Shown here piece after piece: positions 1 to 12,300 of a DNA stretch of 64,000 nucleotides (position 1 is its first letter; each line of letters begins with the position of its first letter). The notes under the pieces were generated by a model that was not told the DNA's origin, ran no database searches, and was given only the letters and a program-made list of their open reading frames with translations. The position numbers and the translations under genes were made by a program. The stretch comes from Cephalopachus bancanus (taxonomy: Eukaryota > Chordata > Mammalia > Primates > Tarsiidae), in contig JAPVLO010000400.1 of the NCBI GenBank assembly GCA_027257055.1, forward strand, positions 372,001 through 436,000. Reading direction: 5' to 3'.

Positions 1-1152
1 AGAAGACATGGATGAAAATAGATTTTGTCATATTTTAGTAATTCAGAATTAGTAGAATGGGTATTACTTAAAAGAAAAATTACTGAATTTAAGGACAAGT
101 TTAAAATATTGGAAAAACAGAAGGAGAGATGGAAATGACATATTTGACAGAGAGGAGAGATCCAAGAGATGCAGTGACTGTATAATAAAGAGAACTCCAA
201 AGACTTGGCTCTTAGGGAGAAGTGATGAAAAAAATAGAAGAAATTGAGTAAAAGACTTGAAAGTTTCAAATTGAAATAGTTTAGTAAGTGCTGGAAACAA
301 TTTTTTTAAAATACCTGGACTTTGTGAAAAATTTTTTCCAATGAATAATTTTCTTTTTCTTTTTTTTTAGATTGGAAAATATAGTTTATTAAGAAAGTAG
401 ATTAGAGGAAAAGAGAGAGAAAGAATTCACCTCCCCAAGGTAGGGGAGGGGGTTAAGATTTAAAGAGAAGCATGACTCCAGTGAATAATTTTCTAAAGAA
501 TAATGTTCTCTAAGCATCCCAACAAAAAATGAGGTCATCTGAAGAATAACAAATTTGATTCTCTTTGGACTTCTCATTTGCAACACTGAATGTTACAAGA
601 TATTACAACTATAGAACTCTGAGGGAAAAGGATTTTGACAGGAAAATACTATATTCAATCAAACCATTGATCAGGTGTGAGGCAAAGACTGCCAGTTTTG
701 GATATACAAGAGATCAAAATTAGTTAAAGTGCTACTGACACAAAATTAGTTAAAGTGCCAAAAAGAGGCACTTAATGAAGATAGTCGATATACCCAAAAT
801 GTGAAAGACTAAATTCCAAAATTTAAGCAACTATTTTTGTTATCTAAGAGTTGGAAAAATTATCTTAAATAAGAGTCAAAGATTTAAATGAATGTGTACA
901 AACACTGCTTGAGACTTCATGTGTAGATTATATGATCGTATTTTCTTTAATGATATAAACTTGGAAGCCACCTGAAAAACTTATCACTGTGAAATCATTT
1001 TAAAAAGTTTTGATGCATCTATTCAAGGACATTCTGAACAGTTTATAGAAACGATGACCTAAATCTACTTTTTGTTATAGAAAGATGCTCACATCATGTC
1101 TATGTGAAAAGAAATCTTATAAAACATTGTAATAGGATATTCCTTGAATGTA

Positions 1153-1226
<74 letters not shown>

Positions 1227-1602
1227 CCATTTCCATTGATGATTTGCAAATATTTTCCCCCATTCTTTAGGTTGCCTTTTCACTTTGCTGATTTTGTCCT
1301 TTGACACATAAAAGTTTAAAGTTTGATGTAATTCTGTTGTCTATTTTTGCTTTTGTGTCATAGCCAGGAAGTTACTGCCAAATCCAATGTCATGAAGCTT
1401 CTTTAATAATCAGCATTAACAAAATAAGTTATTTCTTTATTTCTGTTTGTTTTTTCCCCCTGAATATTGATTACTAGTATACAAAATAAAAAAGGGCAGG
1501 TAATTAAAAGAAATGCTGCCATTTAAAAAAATTACTTAAAAAAATCCATTTGGCCTTTCAGAAATATTTGAGCTTTTAATGATAGCTTCACGTTACTTTC
1601 AG
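1..1602. other. ZC3H13 intron, 3' part
   Basis: This AT-rich intronic sequence leads to the acceptor TTACTTTCAG at 1593-1602. Apart from the CA repeat at 1162-1225 I recognise no element in it. No exon-like frame flanked by splice sites is visible before 1603. Confidence 0.6.
1162..1225. repeat. (CA)n microsatellite
   Basis: About 32 uninterrupted CA units follow a short TC run at about 1153-1161. A pure tract this long is expected to vary in length between individuals. Confidence 0.97.
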
Positions 1603-1800
1603 AAGTTCAAAAAGCAACCAAAGTAAAAAGAAAGGACCACGCACTCCTAGTCCACCCCCACCTATACCGGAAGATACTTCTCTGGGGAAAAAATATAAAG
1701 AAAAGTATAAGGTAAAAGACAGGATAGAAGAAAAACCAAGAGATGGAAAGGACAGAGGACGAGATTTTGAAAGACAAAGAGAAAAAAGAGACAAACCACG
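1603..1800 (+). CDS. ZC3H13: ZC3H13 exon (Lys-rich, PSPPPP segment)
   Basis: The acceptor is TTACTTTCAG ending at 1602 and the donor is GTAAGT at 1801. The exon is 198 bp. It starts with one base that finishes a codon and ends with two bases of an Arg codon (CG|G across the next junction). It encodes about 65 residues: a Ser/Lys-rich start, the motif [14 protein letters not shown], then a basic run ([15 protein letters not shown]) and RD/RE dipeptides ending in KRDKPR. This matches human ZC3H13 with a few substitutions. It is the first exon in the window and is probably disordered. Confidence 0.95.
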
Positions 1801-3514
1801 GTAAGTAGGATCGTGTGTTTTTTAAAATACTGATTTTGTAGAATTTAGACTATTTGCTTTCAGAAGCTTTTAGGCATTAGTGTGATGGGTATTTTGTTTG
1901 CTGTACCTGTGCTTAATTTCCATAATAATTATTGATGTCCATTATGAGTCATGGATAATTCAGTAAATGTTAAATTTTAAAATTTATTTTTGAATTTTTT
2001 ATTGTGATAAAAACACATAAAATTACCATCTTAATCTCTCTTAAGTGCACCCTTCAGTAGTGTTAAATATGTTCATATTGTGAAAAAGATCTCCAGAACT
2101 TTACATTTTGCAAATCTGAAACTCTATACACAATAATGTCTTTTTTCACCTTCTGATAACTGCTGTCTTTTGTGTTTCTATGAATTTGTTTTGGAATCTT
2201 CTTGTCACAGGCTTGCTTTACTTTGCATAATGTCCTCAGGGTTCTTCCATGTTGTGGCATGTGACAGAGTTTTCTTCCTTTATAAGATGGACTAATATTG
2301 CCTTGTATGCATATACTTTATTTTATTTAGCCACTCATTCATTGATAGACATTTGGGTTCTTTCACCTCGTGACTATTGTGAATAGTGGGGCTATAAGCA
2401 TGGGTATGTAACTATCTCTTCGAGACTCTTCTTTCAGTTTTTTTGGATATATACCCAGAAGTAGAATTGCTGGATAATGTTATACTTCTGTTTTCAATTT
2501 TTTGAGGACTCTTCATATTGTTTTCCATAGCAGTTATGCCATTGTACATTCCCACCATCAGTGCACAAGTTTTCCAGTTTTTCCACATCTTTGCCAACAC
2601 TTGTTTTTTTTTGGGGGGGGCTGTTTTGTTTTGTGTTTGGTTTTGATACTTTAAGTCCTTCTACCTGTTCTCTGTGTCTCACTTATTCAACCTTCTATAT
2701 CAGGTGCTTCTAACTCAAAGTCCATTGGTGGATATTATGAGTCTACAAACTTCTCAATTTGTGTGTAAAACTTTGCCTGTGTGTGTGTTTTGGTGAGGAG
2801 GAGAATGCTGTAGCCTTCTAGAAATTCATTATTTAATCAAAAGTGCCAGATTGTAGGACTTTGTAGTTGAATGAGAAAGTAGTATTCAGAGCATAGCTAA
2901 TTTTTAGAAAATCATTCCAATACAATTACCCGAATGTGGAAGTTTGATTATTTCCTGACAATAGTACAGATACCTACATGAACCTTATACTGATTTGAAA
3001 GAGATATGATCCTTCAACATTGTTGCCTTTGACTTCAACTAAGTAAAATAAACAAGTTACTGAAAAATTGACAATCTACTTCCTTTCAGAGTTTGTACAC
3101 ATTTATCAAATTAAAGGCAGAATGTTTTATACTTTTGGCAAAGAATCATTCTTTGGATTGTTTACTGTATGCCATTTGGGTTCACATACCGTGGTCTGGA
3201 CTGGTGAACCTCTTCCTGTGACATATCCCGCCCATAGGTGGTGTAGACATCTATTTCAAGAGATCTGTGAATCCATTTATGCATCAGCCATTTTCTGTAG
3301 ACTGAGTAGTTCCTTGAATAAATGTATACTAATGTTGCTCAGTTGTATGTAGGAGACAGAAAAATATTACAGCAACATTATTTTTATGGAACATTTCATA
3401 TATACATAGAAATATGCAATATAATTTTTGTATATCCATCATTCAACTTCAGAAATTATGAATTTATGGTCTCTCTTGTTTCATATCGTATACCCTTATC
3501 CTTCTCATTCCCCC

Positions 3515-3547
<33 letters not shown>

Positions 3548-6500
3548 TTTGAGTTGGAGTCTCACTTGGTCGCCCAGACTGGAGTGCAGTAGCTGCTCCT
3601 GGCTACCGCAGCCTCGCCTACTGGGCTCCGGCGATCCTTCCACCTCAGCCTTCCAAGTAGCCGGAATTACAGGCATGCCCTACCACGCCCGGCTGATTTT
3701 TTTATTTATTGTAGAGATGAGGTCTCGCTGCCCAGGCAGGTCTCGAACCCGCAGGCTCAGGCAATCCACTCACCTCAGCCTCCCAAAGCGCGGGATTACA
3801 GGCTGAGCCACCAAGCCCGGCTCCCCTAGTATTATTGTAAAGCAAATCTCAGACATATCATTTCAGCCATCTATGTTTTAGTATATGTCTCTAAAAAATA
3901 AAGACATAAAATATATAATCTTTCTACCAGTATCACACTTAAAAGGAACAAAGATGGATAATTTTTAAATACATGCTTTGAAAGTATCACTGGATTTTTA
4001 GTGTCTTTTATAACATATTTCCAACCAGTGTATATTAGCACAAATAATGTAAAGAGATATGCAAGTATTTTCATATTAAAACAGACTCTGTACTCAGGCT
4101 GGAAATTGCTTATCTGAGGCATTGTCTTCTGCATTTAACTGAGCCCAGTCTATAGACGTAAAAAGTGTCTTCATGTGCATGCTAATTTATAGGCCAAGAA
4201 TATAAAATTAAGGCACTTAAAGAGATTTGTAATATAGACAAACATAATTATATACACACTTAACTTATGGTAGACTTGTGTTAAAAATGAAATCATGACA
4301 ACAGAAGAAAAATAAGCCTTTCACGTTTTGTCAAATTGACCAAGGCTTGGGCTGTCTTTTTGTAGGTATGATGTTGGGAAAATTTGTTGAGTTCAGGAAG
4401 GAAACTCTTGTGTTCAAAACCTAGAAAGGATTTATGACCTTAAAATTGTATTTCAGCTTTTGTCTGACTGACATGTTTTGTAAAACTGGAAAGTTGAGGG
4501 CTGTTCTCAATTATTTTCGGACAGATTTTCAGTAGCAGGCAGTGTTTGGGAAGTCAGAAATGCATAACATGGACCAAAAATTCAATTCAGGAAAAATACA
4601 GGGCTGTGTTATAGTGAGATTAGTGAAATAGCCCCCAGCTGCACTGTCAGAATCCATCCCAGTCTGGCTGTGATTTGGTGCCATCTGGTGGCATAATTTT
4701 TTTTACTGACAGTTAAATGACCATGGGAAGAATTCTGGGTCCTGCAACAATGGGACTTCCAGGCCATTGGCAGGGATTTTTTTAAATATCCCTGATCTGG
4801 GAAGGTACAGTGTCTGGGAAATGTGGCAACTTGGGAACCTTTCTTTATCTCCTTCTCCAAAACTAGATTGCCTGCTTCTCTCTCACTCTCTCTCTCTTTT
4901 TTTTTTTTTGGTCCTGGCCATATTCCTCTGTTTCATATCCTTACTACCTTGTCCTATTCCCAGCAGAAAGTAATAACTTTAACTTGTTCCACCAGGCAGA
5001 GGATAGGAGTTGTCCTATGCCAGTGTGTGTTGTTGCTGGGTTTTACTGTATTTAGAATACTGATTCTGTTGCTCCTGCAGTTTAAAAACAATCTACATGT
5101 GTGTCAGGGATGTCAGCTATTTATTTGTTTTTTTCTGACCCTTGATCACCTTGGTCGGTAACAATTTTTATTTGTCAAATCATATAATTGAACAAGTTAT
5201 ATAAGATTCTTATCTTGAACCAGATTTTGTAAAAGTTATATTGTTAAATTATTCTGAATTTGAATGATATTAAAGGATCTGTTAATTAAAAGGGTTTCTT
5301 AACATACTTTATTCTTAAATTGAAGCTTGAAATTGCAGGTGACTCTTGAACAACAAGGGGTTAGGGTCACCAAATCCCTGCACAGTTGAAAATCTGTGCA
5401 TATGTTTTAATTCCCCTAGAGCTTAACCACTAATAACCTGCTCTTAATTGGAGGCCTTACTGACATAAACAGTTGATTAACATAATAAAGTAAGCTATAG
5501 AAAAGAAAATGTTATTAAGAAAATCAAGGGAAAATTTTTTTAAAAACAAGAAAGAGAAAATATATTTATTATTCATTTAGTGGAAGTGTATAACAAAGGT
5601 CGATCGTCACGCTGGTGGGCAGAGGAGGAAGAGAAAGGATTATTCTTGTTGTCTCGGGGGTGGCAGAGGTGGAAGAAAACTCACACCTGAGTGGACCATG
5701 CAATTCAAATTCGTGTTGTTCAAGGGTCAACTGTGCTTCATTTCTACCTACATACAAAAATGAAATCTGACCAGAATTATTAGTATTTAGATTCACTTGT
5801 TTTGTCTAGAATTTATATGGGGTTTTGTTTTTTTTTTTTTAATCAAATCTATTTTGCAGATACCATAATATATTTATGGAACAGAAATCTTTCAAAAGAT
5901 GCTTACAGACAAAAGTATCCTCCTAGTTCTATAGATTGTTCAGCTGGAAATGGTTCCCTTTTCAGGGAGTGTTTACTCCTGCTGCAAAGGGACAACAAGC
6001 TACTAGATCTAAAACAAATCATCACACAGAAGCATTTCTTTCTCCATCTTGCAGTTCTATTTAGGCAAGTAAGACCTTATTATATTTTAAATGACACCTG
6101 CCTAGCACTTGCCAGGGCTTTCTCTTATGTGTAGAATAAAATCAGATTTTTACCATGACCTATCATTCATATCTGGCTTTGTTTACTCTCTGACTCTTTC
6201 TCATAAGACTGTTCTCTCATAAATTTTGGCTCCACTTGTCATTTTTCTGTTCTTACATATCACGATTTCTCCTTTCTGCTTTGTGCTCTTCCCTCAGATC
6301 TTTAGCACTTGGCTCAAATATCATTTCCTCATCAAAGATCTTTTCCTAACAAGCAAACTGAAGTTGCCCTGATGTACTTCTTTTGGCTCTAACAGTTTCT
6401 ATTTTGTTACCACCCCTTTTTAAAGTAAACGTTGTTGCTTTAATTGGCTGAAATTACCTTGCTTTGTTATTGTTGGCTGGCTCCCTAGATCATAGATTCT

Positions 6501-9264
6501 GTTGCTAGATAAACTGATTTTCAGTCCTCTCTGTCTCGGTATATGAGTCAGTGTTTTCCAGAAAAACAGAGGCAACAGAAGAGATATCTAGAATGAAATT
6601 TATTTAAGGAATTGGCTCATACAATTGTGGAAGCTATAAAGTTCCACAAGCTGGAGACCCAGAACAACTTGTGGTGTAATTTGATGGCTTGAGAACTAGA
6701 GAGCTGATGGTATAGATTCCAGTCTGGGTGTGAAGCCCTGAGAACCAGGAGTGTCACGGGCAGATAGATGTCCAACTCAAGCAGTCAGGCAAAGAGAATT
6801 CAGCCTTCCTCTACCTTTTTATTCTATTTAGGCCCTCAATGAATTGGATGATACACATAGGGGAGAGTCATCCACTTCATTCACTTCACCAGTTCACATG
6901 CTAATATCTTCCAGAAAACCATCACAAACACACTCAGAAATAATGCCTACCCAGATATCTGGGCAACTCGTGGCCCAGTCAAGTTGACATATAAAATTAA
7001 CTATCATACTCAGTTGCCTCATAATATTGTCATCAAAAAGATGAAATGAGAAAAATGAAAGCATTTAAAAGTGTCATGCACGTAGTAGCAATACATGTGT
7101 TAACTGCTGTTATTATGATGGTGATGTTAGTGATGTTTATCTGTGGTCTTTACTTTTGTATCCTCTGAGAAAAATAATACTTGGAGCATAGTATGTTATC
7201 ATTTAATATTTGATGAGTAAATTAAAATGACTTGTTATTTATTTATTTATTATTTTTTTTGAGTTGGAGTCTCACTCTGTCACCCGGACTGGAGTGCAGT
7301 GGCCGATCCCGGCCACCGCAGCCTCACCTGCTGGGCTCCAGTGATCCTTCCACCTCAGCCTTCCAAGTAGCCGGAATTATAGGCATGTGCTACCACGCCC
7401 GGCTGATTTTTTGATTTATTGTAGAGATGAGGTCTTGCCTGCCCAGGCGGGTCTCGAACCCGCGGGCTCAGGCAATCCACTCACCTCAGCCTCCCAAAGG
7501 CACGGGATTACAGGCTGAGCCACCGAGCCCGGCTGACTTGTTATTTTAATAGGGATAGATTTTCTATGTAAAATAATAGAACATAATTGGTTTGCAGGTG
7601 AAATTTCTTGCATCTTGGATAAGATGAGTTTTTCTTGTTAAATTTTTTAACTTTTCACATTTTTTCCCCAAATAAAATATACCCTGAATATTATCATGTC
7701 CTTATTTTAGCAGCATTTAAAAGTTTTTTATTGGAATCCAGTTCAGCTAAAGATCAGCATTCCCTATATGCTATAAATCATAGTGCTTTTAATGATACAG
7801 ATTTCTTCTTGTCATTAGATAAACTTTCCTTTATTCTTTATTTGAATTTCAAATGTCACCTATTTTTTTCCCTCAGATAAGAAACCAGCCAATTCTAGAG
7901 CATAAGACTAAATAATCTGAAGCTACTGCTATTCTAAGTGGAAATATACTTTACTATATCTCCATTATGGTCTATAGCCAAAGTACTAATAATTTTGATC
8001 AGATTTTAAGACAGTTTTATTACATCCCACCTTTTAATATGCAGAATAGATATAGGTGAAGGATAAGTAAGAAGAAAATATGGTTAGAAAGTCGAAGCCA
8101 TTGCTTGACAATACATTCTGACCTTAATATGACAGTTTGTGTATCCTCATCTTGAACTGAAATTTTTTTCTCCATGATATGTACACCAAGTTTGACTAGA
8201 AACCTGATTGAGCCATGTTTTTTTTAAAGATAGTATACATAAACTTATTGGTTTTGTTTTTTTTTAAAGTTTTATGGGCTAATCACTCAAAGGTATTGTA
8301 GACATAAAATCAAAACTAACCAAAATGTCAGTTTGGTGGAGAGTCATTCTTTATTTTATTATTTGAGATGTTTCCAAATTGGCTAGAACCTGATAAAACT
8401 GAAATTGAAGCACTAAACAATACTGATGCTGACTCTCTTGCAATGATTTTTCTGTTCAGTAGCGATGCATTTGCATGGTCATTGGTCATAAAATGGTTTC
8501 CAAAATTGGATAACACCCGTTGGACATTTCTACTCATATCTGTATGTAAATAGATTTCTATTTAGAGTCAATTCATTTATAGTAGTTTATAGTTTTTTAT
8601 TATGAGAAAGGAATCACAGTTTTTATTAAAAGTATAAAACTTTAATGAAGTCACAGAAAACTAAATGTTTATTTGAATATAGAGTTCCAGTTAGCTAACT
8701 TTTATTTTTTAGTAAACTGTTATCCAAAATATATTTTATTTGCCTACATTCTTGTTATGCAAATTCTTTCTAAAACATTGAATCACTTTCATGACTTAAT
8801 AACATAGTTTATAGGTTTTTAAGCTTTTTATTGATAAAAGTTCTACTAAGACATTATTTATAAGCAACATAGTTTAAGACAGCAGTTCTCAACCCGTGGT
8901 GATTTTTACCTCCCAGGGGACAATTGGCAATATCTGGAGTAATTTTTTATTGTCACAGCTCAGGGTGGGAGGGATGCTACTGGCATTTAGTAGGTAGAGG
9001 CCAGGGATGCTGCTGAACATCCTGTAATGTAGAGGAAACATCTTCTCCCACTCAAAGAATTATTCAGTACTAAATATCAGTCGTTTCGAGGTTGAGAAAC
9101 CCTGGTTTAGGATTAATAGTGATTTTTACCATTATCACAACTCTGAAATCATATTTATCTTAAACACTGAAAGTAATTCAAAAAATACTTTGAGAGCATC
9201 AGAATTTTTCTGAATAAGCTTCCACTCCTTGAAATGATTGCTTTGAAAAATATGATACTTACTT

Positions 9265-9315
<51 letters not shown>

Positions 9316-12300
9316 ATGTATTCAGTGTGGACACAGCCCAGGCATAACAGACTCTAGGAGTTATTCAGATGTACTTCAGGAGGTCATAAGTTATTGATGA
9401 TTTGAAGAATAGAGGAGGCTTTAGTTAAATTAAGAGTTATGAACTAAATCTCAGTTTGTGCTGTCCACAAGTGAAGGCAGATTATTTAAGTTAAAGACTG
9501 CATATACTTTGCTGTCCTTTCCTTAACCCTAGGATTCTTTTACTGTCAACCCAGGCAGCACAGGCTTTTTATTTGCCCTAGCTGATGCTAGCTCCCCTTT
9601 TCCCACAGCCTTGAATTTAAAGGCATTCTCACAGCCACTTTCTATCTAGATCTCAGTAATATGTTTTAGTATGTTTTTTTCTATAACTGTTTGTGAGCTG
9701 ACCCCCTCAAGTATTTGTCTACACTGTCAGAGATTATCAGGGTGAATCTGTTCTTTAAGTTAGGGTAGATGGTCTAGGCAGATGGGAGGTTGTTGCTTAA
9801 TTATTTGTACCCGAGTGTCCCCCCCGAGGGGGCATCATAAATCTAGCAAACCACTTGGATGTTGCTTCAGGGGACATAACGGATTGCTGGTGATGATACA
9901 GGACAGACTTAGATACCAGCACAAAATTTTCAAAAATATGTTTTCCTGAAGTTTTCCATTCAAACTGCATAAAAAAGCAAATAAAGAGATGGAATATACT
10001 CTGAGATATATGTTTTGTTTGGTTTGGTTTGGTTTAGAAAGCAGGATTTATTGAGAGGACAGAAAAGCCCCACAGTGGGAAGGGACCCAAAAGGGTTGCT
10101 TTTACATGTTTAAAAAAATCAGCTGGAGTTAGGCAGAAAGAGAAGATGTGACATGCTTTCACAGTGGTGCACAGACTTAACGATAAATTACATATTATTA
10201 ACATAGGAGGAAGAAAATGAGACTGCATTGTCTGCTTGAATAGAAAAACACCAGGTGGAAAAAGTCAAACAAATTACTATTGCACAACATACATCAATGA
10301 ACCTGCAATGAATGTTGGTGACTGCTCACGTTACCACATGTTAGAAAAATATACAATATTTTGTTTTTTTTGTCATAAATAAGTTCCTCAATGTCCAAAA
10401 TTCCATTATAAGCCAAATATTATTATAATGAAATAATTGTTTCCAGCGCTATGCTATTTAATATGAATTGATTCATTTTTCTCTATTTGATTTTGTAAAA
10501 ATTGCAGTCAGGTTGCTTATAGGTGATCTTCAAGATGTTTCTGAATGCAAAGGGCTGGAATAGGCAGTGTATCTTGGCACCAGAGCTTGGAAGAAAGACA
10601 CTGCATATCTCTTCTAGAGCTGTTGTTTTCAGTTGACTTAAAAAAACGAGTCACATCTTTTAAAAGCAACTTATTTATAATTTTATAGCATTATGAATTA
10701 AAATGTATCCTGGAATTATTATCTACACTTTTAGCTTTAACTTTTACACTCAGTTTTTGTTGTTAAGATTTTCCTTCCGCTGGAAATGAAGTTCTCAAAC
10801 ACATTTTTTATTGTTACCGTTTTCCCTTGTAGGTCTACTTCCCCAGCAGGACAGCATCATTCTCCTATATCTTCTAGACATCACTCATCTTCCTCACAAT
10901 CTGGATCGTCTATTCAAAGACATTCTCCTTCTCCTCGACGAAAAAGAACTCCTTCACCATCTTATCAGCGGACACTAACTCCACCTTTACGCCGCTCTGC
11001 TTCTCCTTATCCTTCCCATTCTTTGTCTTCTCCTCAGAGAAAGCAAAGTCCTCCAAGGCATCGCTCTCCAATGCGAGAGAAAGGGAGACATGATCATGAA
11101 CGAACTTCACAGTCTCATGATCGGCGTCATGAAAGGAGAGAAGGTATGCACTGTACTTTAGCTTGAATTTTTTTTAAGAGTTCTTAGATTTGATTCGATT
11201 TTTTAAATTAAAACTTGTTATAATAAGAGATGGAGGACGCCGGGGCTATATTAAGTCTTCTGTAACACAGACTAGAACTCTTAAAGGCAATAGGAAAAAC
11301 AACGCAGGAATGTAAGCTATTAAGTAAACACAAGTGGATGTTTACAGGTATGCTCAATTGGTGCTTTCTTTAATTGTTTGAGTACAGTACACTCACGTTC
11401 TAGAAGTTATTGGCCATTTGATTCTTAGAGCATCTCTTTCAATGTTTAGTTAATGTCTTTGTAAAAAACAAGGAGCTGAAGGGAAGAAAAGCAACAAATT
11501 AGGGAGCATAGTTTAAAAGCATCAGAAGTATTTTAATGAAGGGGTGAAGGCTGGTGGAAACTTTCAGAAAGTCAGATTTCTAGGTCTTACTCAATAAAGT
11601 AAGCAAATTTTAATTTTCTACTCCAGATACCTGAGAATTAAGTTAACTTTGAATTTACTACTCCCTGTTCAAGCTAAGATGCTATTGTTACCTGGCAATA
11701 AAGCCTAATCGCTCTTACCTCCTTTGGTACTGTTTGTCTAAGCTTCTTGTCCTTGTTGATTTTACCTGACAAGTTTTTTCCTAACTTCTTCTAAGTTAGT
11801 TTTTTAACATAGTGAGTACTCAGGAAATACTTGCTTACTTGCAACAACATTTCTGTTTAATGTGCATTTTGAACACCTCTCTGTGAGTATATTGCAGCAG
11901 TCTCCTGTGAAACATGTTGAACTTATAATTACTCTTCCTATCAACATTGGAAGCAATAATTAAGTTATTTTATTTGAGAACATGGTGAATGCATATGTAG
12001 GGAGTAGAGAAAGCACCTATTTTATGGAATTGTTTTTTTGTATATATGCTTTTGGAACCAGGCTCGACAGTATTTATGAAACAACTTGATGAGACCTTGT
12101 CTCTACAGTAAATCAAAAACTAGCTGGGCGTAGTAGCACCTGCCTATAGTTCCGGCTACTTGGAAGACCAAGACAGAAGAATCGCCAGAGCCCAGCAGGT
12201 CAACGCTGGGGTAGCCGTGAGTGTGCCACTGCACTCCAGCCTGGGTGATGGAGTGAGACTCCAACTTAAAAAAAGAAAAAAAAAAAAAAAAAAGAAAAAG

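Noticed and set aside
1162..1225. Regularly spaced repeats suggesting a CRISPR-like array (also the CA tracts at 9266 and 62340)
   Set aside because: They are simple dinucleotide microsatellites in a vertebrate genome.
3549..3806. Frames within SINEs (also at 7232, 29864, 45861, 61354, 63046, 63134, 63196)
   Set aside because: All are translated Alu sequence, recognisable by repeated phrases such as LECSGRSR and SSWNYR.
8328..8553. Overlapping 61- and 69-residue frames on both strands
   Set aside because: No splice sites, homology or start context. Chance frames in intron.
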